From Anaerolineaceae bacterium 46_22 (GTDB taxonomy: Bacteria > Chloroflexota > Anaerolineae > Anaerolineales > Anaerolineaceae), in assembly GCA_001508595.1 (NCBI GenBank), contig LGHA01000017.1:1-13848 (forward strand): DNA of 13,848 nucleotides. The letters run 5' to 3'. Shown piece after piece: positions 7,860-13,847 of the stretch; position 1 is the stretch's first letter, and each line of letters starts with the position of its first letter. The notes under the pieces are model-generated. The model made no database searches. It saw only the letters and a list, made by a program, of their open reading frames with translations, and was not told where the DNA came from. A program made the position numbers and the translations under genes.

Positions 7860-9266
7860 CTATTCAAATTGCTGATATAGTGCAAACAACAATTCTTGCG
7901 GCACCTCAGGTTTAGTGGACACGTACTCTTCCCAAACGTCATAGATAACAATATCATCTCGTTCGCTGCGAATTTCAGTCAGCCAGGTTGCGAATGCTTC
8001 CTGCTTATCAGCCTCGAATTCATTTGGAAGAATCTGGCTTTCCCGTTTTCCCAGGACCTGGATAATGTGATAGCCAAAGGAAGTTTCAATTGGATCACTA
8101 ATTTCGCCGATTTCAAGGTTGAATGCGGCTTCAGAAAATTCCTCTACCATTCTTTCGCGGTCAAACCATCCTAAATCGCCACCAGAATCTTTATTAGATT
8201 CATCGGTTGAATGTTTGGCAGCGAGAAGTGCAAAATCACCGCCTTCTTCGAGTTCAGTGAGGATTTGAAGTGCTTCTTCTTCTGTCTTAACTAAGATGTG
8301 TCGTGCCCAAACCTCGTCTTTGACAGGTTGAAGGTCTGCAGTCACTTCTGTAAGCAATTTTTCACGTAATAACTGAACCTCAATTAATTCACGTAAATCC
8401 TGTAAATCAAAGTTGTATTCTTTGTAAACATCCTGGAAATCATTGATGTTTTCTGCAAACACCTGCGTTGTATATGGCGTAGGTGTTGATGTAATGGTGG
8501 GGGTCAGCGTGATCGTTGGTGAAAGCTCAGGTTCAGTGGTCGCGTTTTGATCCTCGGTTTCGCTTTCCGATGGTTCTTCGACTTCTGTTTCTTCAGTATT
8601 TTGCTGTTCTCTATCTTCGGTTTGTGTTTCTTCGGATGGTGTCGGTGATATCTCTGGTGTTTCTGTCGGGACGCTGGTTTCTGTTGGGGTGCTCGTCGAT
8701 GTGACCAGTGAAAGTTGTGTCTCAGAAAGCGTAGGTGTTGATTGAATTGTGGCAGTTACCGTTGGGGTTGGTGTGCCATCCGGGTAAAAGCCAAATGCCA
8801 TTTGAACACCTTCATCAATTTCTTGTTCACTAACGGTAATACCGCGAGCATTTGCTTCATCTCGGATTATGATATCATCAATCATCCCATCCAATACATC
8901 ACGGCCTAGAGTTGTCGGACTCATGAGTTCAGAAACGATCTGTTGGGATGTTTCTAAAAAGCTTTGTCCCATTTGTCCAAACTGTTGATAGTAGGTGTAA
9001 TACTGATACGCTTGATTGAGCATTTGAACTCGGCTGTATTCGACTCGTTTTTCAAATTCTCTGACATTAATCTCAGTATCACCAACTTGAGCGATTTTCA
9101 CGTTAGGTCGAATAATAAATTGAGAAATTGCTCCGTAGACCACAAGCCCTAAAATAGCCACACCAATTGCAATTGTTCCAATGATAATAAGTCTTGTTTG
9201 TTTTGCTTCTCTTTGTTCTCTTGCCAGGTGTTTTTTAGTTTTAATTTTTTTATTTGTGTTTGGCAT
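7860..9266 (-). CDS. Membrane-anchored SurA-like parvulin peptidyl-prolyl isomerase
   Basis: Probably an extracytoplasmic folding factor that isomerises prolyl bonds. The 468-residue product has a basic cytoplasmic N-terminus (1-25) and one membrane anchor (about 26-49). A SurA-N-like chaperone helix region follows (about 55-163, with [19 protein letters not shown] and [21 protein letters not shown]). Then comes a roughly 100-residue Thr/Pro/Ser/Glu linker (164-265, with TPTPTVTAT repeats) that replaces ordered structure. After a short helical part (266-317), the parvulin domain (about 318-405) contains [31 protein letters not shown] and GYHIIQV. It follows rpsR by 36 bases on the same strand and is last in the ribosomal operon, where rplI often stands in other bacteria. 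A weak GGA precedes the ATG. The fold is certain; its substrates are unknown. Confidence 0.88.
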   Translation of the reverse strand: MPNTNKKIKTKKHLAREQREAKQTRLIIIGTIAIGVAILGLVVYGAISQFIIRPNVKIAQVGDTEINVREFEKRVEYSRVQMLNQAYQYYTYYQQFGQMGQSFLETSQQIVSELMSPTTLGRDVLDGMIDDIIIRDEANARGITVSEQEIDEGVQMAFGFYPDGTPTPTVTATIQSTPTLSETQLSLVTSTSTPTETSVPTETPEISPTPSEETQTEDREQQNTEETEVEEPSESETEDQNATTEPELSPTITLTPTITSTPTPYTTQVFAENINDFQDVYKEYNFDLQDLRELIEVQLLREKLLTEVTADLQPVKDEVWARHILVKTEEEALQILTELEEGGDFALLAAKHSTDESNKDSGGDLGWFDRERMVEEFSEAAFNLEIGEISDPIETSFGYHIIQVLGKRESQILPNEFEADKQEAFATWLTEIRSERDDIVIYDVWEEYVSTKPEVPQELLFALYQQFE

Positions 9267-9302
9267 ATATATTCCGGCTTATTATTGATGACGATGAATT
9301 TA

Positions 9303-9539
9303 TTAATTGCCGACGAAGGGCAATAGGGCAATATGCCGGGCATTCTTAATTGCTTTTGCCACTGCACGTTGATGTTTTGCACATGTCCCTGTCTGACGTC
9401 GCGGTCGGATTTTGCCTGTCTCATCAATGTAGCGTTGAAGAAGTTCCGTGTTTTTGTAGTCAATTTCAATGCTTTTATCTGTACAAAATTGGCAGACTTT
9501 TGAACGCGTGTAATAATGATTAGATCTGTAATTTGCCAT
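9303..9539 (-). CDS. rpsR: 30S ribosomal protein S18 (bS18)
   Basis: Small-subunit protein that pairs with S6 on the platform of the 30S subunit. The 78-residue product contains the family core [32 protein letters not shown] and [15 protein letters not shown]. It keeps CQFC (16-19) and CAKH (53-56), the four-ligand, zinc-binding-type form, whereas many S18 proteins have lost these cysteines. AGGAGA sits six bases before the ATG. It lies 28 bases after ssb, in the conserved order rpsF-ssb-rpsR, and shares the S6:S18 leader at the head of the operon. Confidence 0.97.
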   Translation of the reverse strand: MANYRSNHYYTRSKVCQFCTDKSIEIDYKNTELLQRYIDETGKIRPRRQTGTCAKHQRAVAKAIKNARHIALLPFVGN

Positions 9540-9567
9540 TATTTCTCCTATATTTTAGATATTTTGA

Positions 9568-9960
9568 TCAGTAATGATCATGTCCTTCATCACCAAAATC
9601 AAAATCCTCTTCGTTAATTTTATTGTTTTTCTCACTGAGCATTAGAATTTCTCTGGCAATGATTTCTATGGACTTTTGCAGTTTGCCTTCACTATCTTGC
9701 CAGGCTCGTGTTTTTAATCGGCCTTCAACATAAACAAGGTCGCCCTTATGCAATGATTGTTTTGAAAACTCCGCCAGGTTACCCCAAGAAACCACATTAA
9801 ACCAATCTGTCTCTGAGTGTGCCCGGTTTTCTGAATCACGCCATGTTCGATCACACCCTACACAGAAACTTGAGACGGATTTACCACTTGGCGTGAATCG
9901 CATTTCAGGATCCCTGGGCAGTTTTCCAATTACCATGACTTTATTTAATCCACGAGCCAT
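9568..9960 (-). CDS. ssb: Single-stranded DNA-binding protein
   Basis: Coats single-stranded DNA in replication, recombination and repair. The 130-residue product has an OB fold (about 1-105) with NKVMVIGKLPRDPEMRFTPS, TDWFNVVSWGNLAEF and LVYVEGRLKTRAWQDSEGK. The tail is short (about 25 residues) and acidic, reading NEEDFDF then GDEGHDHY. It lacks the usual DDDIPF-like end with a terminal Phe that docks partner proteins; a DFDF stretch lies nine residues inside. No frameshift that would restore a canonical end was found. The Shine-Dalgarno is weak (GAAAG, about 12 bases upstream), and the gene follows rpsF by 30 bases, so translation may depend on reading through from rpsF. Confidence 0.95.
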   Translation of the reverse strand: MARGLNKVMVIGKLPRDPEMRFTPSGKSVSSFCVGCDRTWRDSENRAHSETDWFNVVSWGNLAEFSKQSLHKGDLVYVEGRLKTRAWQDSEGKLQKSIEIIAREILMLSEKNNKINEEDFDFGDEGHDHY

Positions 9961-9990
9961 TGAAAATTTTTCTTTCAGTGATTAAGAGGT

Positions 9991-10278
9991 TTACGCTTCT
10001 TTTTTCGTAAGCATGTAGCGAATGATGGGTTCGATGTAGCGCAGGTTCTGTTTCAATTCAGTCCCAAACTCAGGCGCGAACTCAACATCCATATAAACAT
10101 AAAAGCCTTCCCTGAAGTCCTGGATTTCGTAAGCAAGGCGCTTAGAACCCCAGACATCTGTCTTGAGGATTTGGCCATTGCTTTCAGTGATCATGTTTTT
10201 TACACGGTCAATGACTGCATTTGTGGCCTCTTCGTCCAGATCGGGTTGGACAATGAGTATTAATTCATACTGTCGCAT
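9991..10278 (-). CDS. rpsF: 30S ribosomal protein S6 (bS6)
   Basis: Small-subunit protein that binds the 30S platform as a heterodimer with S18. The 95-residue product begins MRQYELILIVQPDLDEE and includes KTDVWGSKRLAYEIQDFREG, YVYMDVEFAP and the end LRYIEPIIRYMLTKKEA, all typical. The frame is open to 10317, but those 13 extra residues would be encoded inside the regulatory leader. AAGGAG lies seven bases before the ATG at 10278, which fixes the start. First gene of rpsF-ssb-rpsR-PPIase, with its own promoter at 10405-10433. Translation is probably repressed by the S6:S18 complex through the structure at 10290-10340. Confidence 0.96.
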   Translation of the reverse strand: MRQYELILIVQPDLDEEATNAVIDRVKNMITESNGQILKTDVWGSKRLAYEIQDFREGFYVYMDVEFAPEFGTELKQNLRYIEPIIRYMLTKKEA

Positions 10279-10285
10279 TTGGATT

Positions 10286-10340
10286 CTCCTTTCCTCGGGA
10301 TAGCTGCTCTTGACCATCTTTGATAGCTGGGCAGCGGAAA
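10286..10340 (-). promoter_or_regulatory. S6:S18-binding leader motif of rpsF
   Basis: On the minus-strand RNA, UUUCC (10340-10336) pairs with GGAAA (10294-10290), and GCUGC (10335-10331) pairs with GCAGC (10307-10303). Between the two 3' arms is an 8-base one-sided bulge, UAUCCCGA. A small inner hairpin, CUAUC-AAA-GAUGG, caps it. A stem with an asymmetric 3' bulge containing CCG, copying the 16S rRNA site, is the known S6:S18 autoregulatory motif in rpsF leaders. The GGAAA arm overlaps the Shine-Dalgarno AAGGAG (10291-10286), so binding would hide the ribosome site. Confidence 0.72.
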
Positions 10341-10372
10341 GAAACCGGATTATTTGTATTTGGCTTCTTTTA

Positions 10373-10396
10373 GTGTTGATGTTTCCTCACCAACAC
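10373..10396 (-). promoter_or_regulatory. 5'-terminal hairpin of the rpsF transcript
   Basis: On the minus strand GTGTTGGTG pairs with CATCAACAC (nine pairs, one G-U) around loop AGGAAA. The stem begins about two bases after the predicted transcription start near 10398 and is not followed by a T-run. It may stabilise the messenger 5' end; its function is not established. Confidence 0.5.
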
Positions 10397-10404
10397 AGCG
10401 TGAA

Positions 10405-10433
10405 AGTATACTCGACTTTGAAACAATGTGCAA
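10405..10433 (-). promoter_or_regulatory. Promoter of the rpsF-ssb-rpsR-PPIase operon
   Basis: The minus strand has TTGCAC (10433-10428) and TATACT (10410-10405) with a 17-base spacer. The predicted start near 10398 gives a leader of about 120 bases, carrying the hairpin at 10373-10396 and the S6:S18 motif. Confidence 0.75.
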
Positions 10434-10471
10434 GATGAAAATAAACAAACTTGTCTTTGATGGTGACTTTG

Positions 10472-10496
10472 AGATGAGAAGACTGGCTTCTCATCT
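10472..10496. other. Perfect hairpin between the yvlD-like gene and the rpsF promoter
   Basis: AGATGAGAAG (10472-10481) and CTTCTCATCT (10487-10496) form a 10-bp stem with a 5-base loop. A TTTT run follows on the plus strand, where no gene needs it. On the minus strand, downstream of the gene ending at 10520, there is no T-run. It could stop antisense transcription or mark the 3' end of the minus-strand messenger. Confidence 0.5.
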
Positions 10497-10519
10497 TTTG
10501 TTGATTTCGAAATAAAAAA

Positions 10520-10891
10520 TTACGATTTTTCTTCATCAATTAAAATCTTGGATAAAACGACTGAAACAACACTTACTATGATTGAGCCAAGCAAGGCTGG
10601 TACGAAACCATCGACGTAGAAACCGACGTTGAACCAATTTTGGGCGATATTTGATGCAAGCAAGAATGTCCCCGCATTTATTACGAGTGCAAAAAGACCC
10701 AGGGTGAGGATGATCAAGCCGCATGACAAGAATTTTAAGATGGGGCGAATGGTGGCATTAACAAGCGCAAGAATGATTGCCATCACTGAAAATACAACCC
10801 ATGCATCTCCTTCAACCCGAATGCCAGGTACAACCAAGACTGAAACGTAAAGGGAAATGGCGATAATCAGCCAACGAAGTAAGAATTTCAT
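10520..10891 (-). CDS. YvlD / phage-holin-4 superfamily small membrane protein
   Basis: A 123-residue, almost wholly hydrophobic protein with four predicted membrane segments (about 3-22, 32-50, 55-80 and 92-118). The motifs VVPGIRVEGD and LALVNATIRPILKFLSCGLIIL then LGLFALVINAGTF are those of the YvlD family (annotated as phage holin family 4, Pfam Phage_holin_4_2). Despite the holin label these are ordinary chromosomal membrane proteins of unknown function; nothing here suggests lysis or a prophage. An upstream in-frame ATG would add ten residues, but MKFLLRWL is the usual family start and has AAAGG about eight bases before it. It is a single gene between tRNA-Arg and the rpsF operon, with its own probable promoter. 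Confidence 0.88.
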   Translation of the reverse strand: MKFLLRWLIIAISLYVSVLVVPGIRVEGDAWVVFSVMAIILALVNATIRPILKFLSCGLIILTLGLFALVINAGTFLLASNIAQNWFNVGFYVDGFVPALLGSIIVSVVSVVLSKILIDEEKS

Positions 10892-10929
10892 CAGATTGCC
10901 TTTCTCTTGAATTTTTAACAACTAGTAGT

Positions 10930-10958
10930 ATTGTACCAAAAGGATGGTCATTAATAAA
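10930..10958 (-). promoter_or_regulatory. Extended -10 promoter for the yvlD-like gene
   Basis: The minus strand reads TGGTACAAT (10938-10930), an extended -10, with a weak TTTATT at 17-base spacing. The predicted start near 10923 is about 32 bases before the ATG at 10891. Confidence 0.45.
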
Positions 10959-10993
10959 ATTTATCTTGAAATATTTTCGAGGGGTTAAATTAG

Positions 10994-11067
10994 CGCCCCT
11001 GACAGGACTCGAACCTGCAACCATTGGATTAGAAGTCCAGTGCTCTGTCCATTTGAGCTACAGGGGC
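10994..11067 (-). tRNA. tRNA-Arg (anticodon UCU)
   Basis: A complete 74-base cloverleaf on the minus strand. The acceptor stem pairs GCCCCTG with CAGGGGC and has discriminator G. The D-arm is GCTC/GAGC. The anticodon loop CTTCTAA carries TCT (complement at 11031-11033), reading AGA and AGG. The T-arm is GCAGG-TTCGAGT-CCTGT with one G-U. CCA is not encoded. The first anticodon-stem pair is C-A, a mild deviation. It lies 27 bases downstream of an uncharacterised gene on the same strand, and no separate promoter is obvious, so co-transcription is possible. Confidence 0.96.
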
Positions 11068-11094
11068 AAATATAACGCACTTATTTTACCACTT

Positions 11095-11529
11095 TTATTC
11101 TTCTGAAATAGGTCGGATTCCCTTATAAACTCGAATACCCGATAATGTTCTTAGGATGGTGGATGCTGGGCGATTTAGACGTTCCCCCAATTCTTCCGGT
11201 GTCGTCGGGCGGTTGCCATTCGCCAGCAAAATTCTAAATACGGAATCGACAAGTGCCATCCGGTTGTTTAGAAAATCTTCTTGTTTTGCGCAGTGGGTCA
11301 TCAAAATGTGAAACAACCCATCTACCTGGGTAACTTCACCGGTTTCTGGATCAACCCAATCAATTATCTCATCATTGTCCATTGTTTCGAACATGGATTG
11401 GTGTTCTTCACATAAAAAACTTCTTAAATAAACACGCCAGTCCCGGTCATGTTTCTTCCACCAATCAAAATCAATTTTGAAAGGTGTTGTGATTTTTGGT
11501 TTGATCAGACTGCTGCGCTTCAAATTCAT
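11095..11529 (-). CDS. Uncharacterised protein with C-terminal winged-helix-like region
   Basis: I do not recognise a named family. The 144-residue product has a basic N-terminus, then an aromatic and charged section, FDWWKKHDRDWRVYL. The middle contains the acidic turn DWVDPETGEV. The last 50 residues (about 90-140), DSVFRILLANGNRPTTPEEL then GERLNRPASTILRTLSGIRV, look like a winged helix: helix, turn, recognition helix with PASTILRTL, then a short basic wing VYKGIRP. This suggests DNA binding, as inference only. AGGGAG lies eight bases before the ATG, directly after the stop codon of the upstream gene (13-base gap), so the two are translationally coupled. The tRNA-Arg gene follows. I recall similar proteins only from Chloroflexota. 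Confidence 0.75.
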   Translation of the reverse strand: MNLKRSSLIKPKITTPFKIDFDWWKKHDRDWRVYLRSFLCEEHQSMFETMDNDEIIDWVDPETGEVTQVDGLFHILMTHCAKQEDFLNNRMALVDSVFRILLANGNRPTTPEELGERLNRPASTILRTLSGIRVYKGIRPISEE

Positions 11530-11542
11530 TTAACAATCTCCC

Positions 11543-13126
11543 TTAAGAATTCTCGCTTAGGCGATAATAAAGGTCTCCAACAGAAGTGAAATCTGGATCC
11601 GTCGCAAGGGTGCTGAATATCGCACCAGGTGCAAAACGTTGAATACAATTCACTGCTGAATATAATTCAACACTGTGAACATGCCCTTGTGGATTTAATT
11701 TCGCTAATTCTCTCATGGTTGTAACCATTACTTTTTTGAGTGGGTGGGGGTTCTTTGATCGTTTTTCCCACAATTCATCCAAAGCATCTGTTGATGGTAC
11801 GGCAATCGCCATGCGTTCGTTGTAATCCGCCGTTATTGTTTGTTTAAGCATTGCAAAAACAACACCACCATCAGCGCCGATTAATAAAGTGCGTATCCAT
11901 TCACGATTTGACCGCTTCTTTTTCGGTTGGATGAGGACTTCCCCGGGTTCTTTTCCAGGTTTGATGGTGATAATGCTGCCAGGCATCAATTCAAATTCCT
12001 CATAATAGCCTTTAAGCCCATAAATATAGTTGAAGGGGCGGACAACCCACGCGGATATTTCCTGCCCATCAGGGGCAATGACTTTAAATTTCACCCGCGG
12101 GGATTCGAGGGCAGTGGGGAAAAATGGACGAGTTAAGGATGTTATTGGGATGCTGCCAACTCGCCAATGTGGATAATTTAAGGAAATTGAGACTTCTTTA
12201 GACTGTGATTTGGTCTTATATTCTTCAAATGGCTCAACCAGCTCATCATCAAGGCGTTGTTCAGCATTTTTCATTTCCTCAGTCATGGAAGATGGATCGT
12301 AATCGGAAAAAATAGGCTTCAACTGGATTGGTTTTTCTCTTACATATTCAGGTTCGAGTCTATTCAAAAACCATTGAACATGACCGCTTGGTCCCACTTC
12401 ATCGAAGCGTGGATCTTCATTCAGGGCGTAATTCAATGAGAAGCGGACGAGGTCTTGCGGATCATCTGTGTCGACATCAATTTCGTTAAGCAGGGTGTCT
12501 ACATCTAAAGGTCCGCCTTGATGCATATCCAAAACAGCTTCAGCAAGGTTCAAATGACCTACATTGAATTCAATCAAAAGGGATTTTGGAAACCAATTTG
12601 CCCCAATGCGGACGAGATCTTTGTTTTCATCAAGCTTCTCAAGCAATTTCTCAGTGATTTCAGGACCGAATTCCTCGATTATTGCTTTTGCATCTTGTTT
12701 GTCGCTGCTATCTATTGTTGTGGTTGCCTGATTAAGCTGATGATCCTCAAGATTGGCTGCAAACTGACGCTGCCGGCCACTTTCCAAATCAACAGTAATG
12801 ACATTGAACTCGGGAAGTTCGGGATTGTGACCTTCACGAACCTGGGTAACAACCCCGCTAATCCAATTAACAGCAGGAAATTGCACCTTGTCCCCAACCT
12901 TAAAATTCGATTTTGGCAAATAGATCTCGCCATTTTGCCGCTGTTTTTCCTGAAGCTTCTTTTTCTTCAACCGAATCCTTTGATTGATAAGTGCTTCAGC
13001 TAAACTGTCTGATGGAAGGGGTGTTTCTTTTTCCAGAAGATATGAATATATATATTCAATATCCTGCTGGGTGATTTCCAGCGATTTCCAATACGATTCA
13101 CTTAATTCTATTTCAACAAAAACCAT
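11543..13126 (-). CDS. Uncharacterised multidomain protein with HTH-like and barrel-like regions
   Basis: No named family recognised. In the 527-residue product, residues about 18-62 are helical with a helix-turn-helix look (YSYLLEKETPLPSDSLAEAL) and a run of Lys/Arg. About 74-130 look like a small SH3/KOW-type barrel (KVGDKVQFPAVNWISGVVTQ, ending FAANL). About 145-250 form a helical region ending DPRFDEVGPSGHVQWFLNRL, recalling a winged helix of the HARE-HTH kind. About 315-405 are beta-rich (HWRVGSIPITSLTRPFFP, GLKGYYEEFELMPGSIITI), perhaps B3-like. The rest is mixed, with NREWIRTLLIGADGGVVFAM. No nuclease, ATPase or methylase motif is visible. GAGG lies seven bases before the ATG. First gene of a two-gene unit with 11095-11529. 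Domain suggestions are inference. Confidence 0.75.
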   Translation of the reverse strand: MVFVEIELSESYWKSLEITQQDIEYIYSYLLEKETPLPSDSLAEALINQRIRLKKKKLQEKQRQNGEIYLPKSNFKVGDKVQFPAVNWISGVVTQVREGHNPELPEFNVITVDLESGRQRQFAANLEDHQLNQATTTIDSSDKQDAKAIIEEFGPEITEKLLEKLDENKDLVRIGANWFPKSLLIEFNVGHLNLAEAVLDMHQGGPLDVDTLLNEIDVDTDDPQDLVRFSLNYALNEDPRFDEVGPSGHVQWFLNRLEPEYVREKPIQLKPIFSDYDPSSMTEEMKNAEQRLDDELVEPFEEYKTKSQSKEVSISLNYPHWRVGSIPITSLTRPFFPTALESPRVKFKVIAPDGQEISAWVVRPFNYIYGLKGYYEEFELMPGSIITIKPGKEPGEVLIQPKKKRSNREWIRTLLIGADGGVVFAMLKQTITADYNERMAIAVPSTDALDELWEKRSKNPHPLKKVMVTTMRELAKLNPQGHVHSVELYSAVNCIQRFAPGAIFSTLATDPDFTSVGDLYYRLSENS

Positions 13127-13175
13127 TTACTTGCCTCAACCAGTTTGATTAAAAATAATTTATTAGCGAATAAAG

Positions 13176-13181
13176 ATTATA
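13176..13181 (-). promoter_or_regulatory. Possible -10 element for the uncharacterised two-gene operon
   Basis: The minus strand reads GGTATAATC, a perfect -10 about 50 bases before the ATG at 13126. The matching -35 position is only T-rich, so the call rests on the -10 alone. Confidence 0.35.
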
Positions 13182-13233
13182 CCTTAATTGGCAAAATTTA
13201 AAAAAACACTTGTAATATTCAAATCGTAATCGT

Positions 13234-13242
13234 TGGTATAAT
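13234..13242 (+). promoter_or_regulatory. Extended -10 promoter in front of dgkA
   Basis: TGGTATAAT is a perfect extended -10 box (TG, one base, TATAAT). No good -35 lies at 17 bases, which an extended -10 can tolerate. The predicted start near 13249 falls on the first G of the GGGGCATT arm that opens the structured element. Confidence 0.5.
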
Positions 13243-13248
13243 CTAATT

Positions 13249-13339
13249 GGGGCATTTCCACGCAGCTTGCTGCGAGATTGTGCCGAAAAATCTGTCCTGA
13301 AGGGTGAAATCCTGTAATGCCCCGTAGCTTGCTGCGGGG
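13249..13339 (+). repeat. Structured intergenic element with two GCAGCTTGCTGCG-type palindromes
   Basis: An outer inverted repeat, GGGGCATT (13249-13256) with AATGCCCC (13316-13323), encloses a palindrome CGCAGCTTGCTGCG (13261-13274) and a short AGATT/AATCT pair (13275-13292). A second, longer palindrome, CCCCGTAG-CTTG-CTGCGGGG (13320-13339), repeats the same CTTG-loop core and shares its CCCC with the outer right arm, so the two folds exclude each other. It may be a REP-like repeat or a structured leader of dgkA; I cannot tell which from one locus. Confidence 0.5.
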
Positions 13340-13373
13340 ATAAGGAGTTCAAAGATTTTTGTTTTACTAATAT

Positions 13374-13847
13374 TTGTTGACCTTGGTAAAAATCAATATT
13401 TCAATTACAGGTCATCTAGCGAGATTCTTAGTTGAAAGGAAGGAAAGGATCCTGAAATTCATACAGTCAAGATTAAAGAGTTTCAAAAATGCGTTTATTG
13501 GGTTATGGCATGTTATACAATCTCAACAGAACGCCTGGATTCATGCTGTTGCGACAATTACAGTTATTATTCTTGGCTTGTGGTTGGGGTTACCCTTGCG
13601 CGATTGGGCAGTTTTATCCACGACAATTGCGATGGTTTGGACTGCCGAATTCCTGAATACAGCCCTGGAAATTGTGGTCGATTTAGCCAGTCCAGATTTG
13701 CATCCCCTTGCCAGAGCAGGAAAAGACGTAGGGGCGGCAGCCGTGTTGATTGCTGCAACATCTGCTGTAGTTATCGGTATCATATTATTAGGCCCACCTT
13801 TGATACAAAAACTGCGTATGCTGCGGAGCATACTTGAAATCTTTTAG
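13374..13847 (+). CDS. dgkA: Diacylglycerol/undecaprenol kinase family membrane protein
   Basis: Small integral membrane kinase that phosphorylates lipid alcohols (diacylglycerol in Proteobacteria, undecaprenol in Gram-positives), recycling carrier lipid for the envelope. The core begins SRLKSFKNAFIGLWHVI. Two membrane segments and the active-site helix AEFLNTALEIVVDLASP follow, with the conserved Glu, Asn-Thr and Glu-x3-Asp. Then come HPLARAGKDVGAAAVLIAA and a last membrane helix, ending just before the window edge. The frame has no ATG or GTG start. TTG at 13374 (157 residues, used here) or 13383 would give a long N-terminal extension unlike the family. AGGAAGG eight bases before a CTG at 13452 would give a normal 131-residue protein, LKFIQSRLKSF. 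Function is confident, start is not; substrate cannot be assigned. Confidence 0.85.
   Translation: MLTLVKINISITGHLARFLVERKERILKFIQSRLKSFKNAFIGLWHVIQSQQNAWIHAVATITVIILGLWLGLPLRDWAVLSTTIAMVWTAEFLNTALEIVVDLASPDLHPLARAGKDVGAAAVLIAATSAVVIGIILLGPPLIQKLRMLRSILEIF

Noticed and set aside
8470..8775. Tandem DNA repeat or CRISPR-like array in the Thr/Pro-rich segment
   Set aside because: The periodicity comes from Thr/Pro/Ser codons; units are irregular, with no conserved repeat and spacer pattern.
9149..9469. Minus-strand open frame overlapping rpsR and the PPIase start
   Set aside because: It is out of frame with clear ribosomal protein S18 and has no recognisable domain.
10279..10317. A 13-residue N-terminal extension of S6
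   Set aside because: It lies inside the S6:S18 leader structure, and the ATG at 10278 has AAGGAG at ideal spacing.
10472..10496. Intrinsic terminator for the yvlD-like gene
   Set aside because: The stem is perfect, but on the minus strand it is not followed by a T-run; listed only as a hairpin.
10520..10891. Phage holin, hence a prophage remnant
   Set aside because: The family name is historical; YvlD-type proteins are common chromosomal proteins and no phage genes are nearby.
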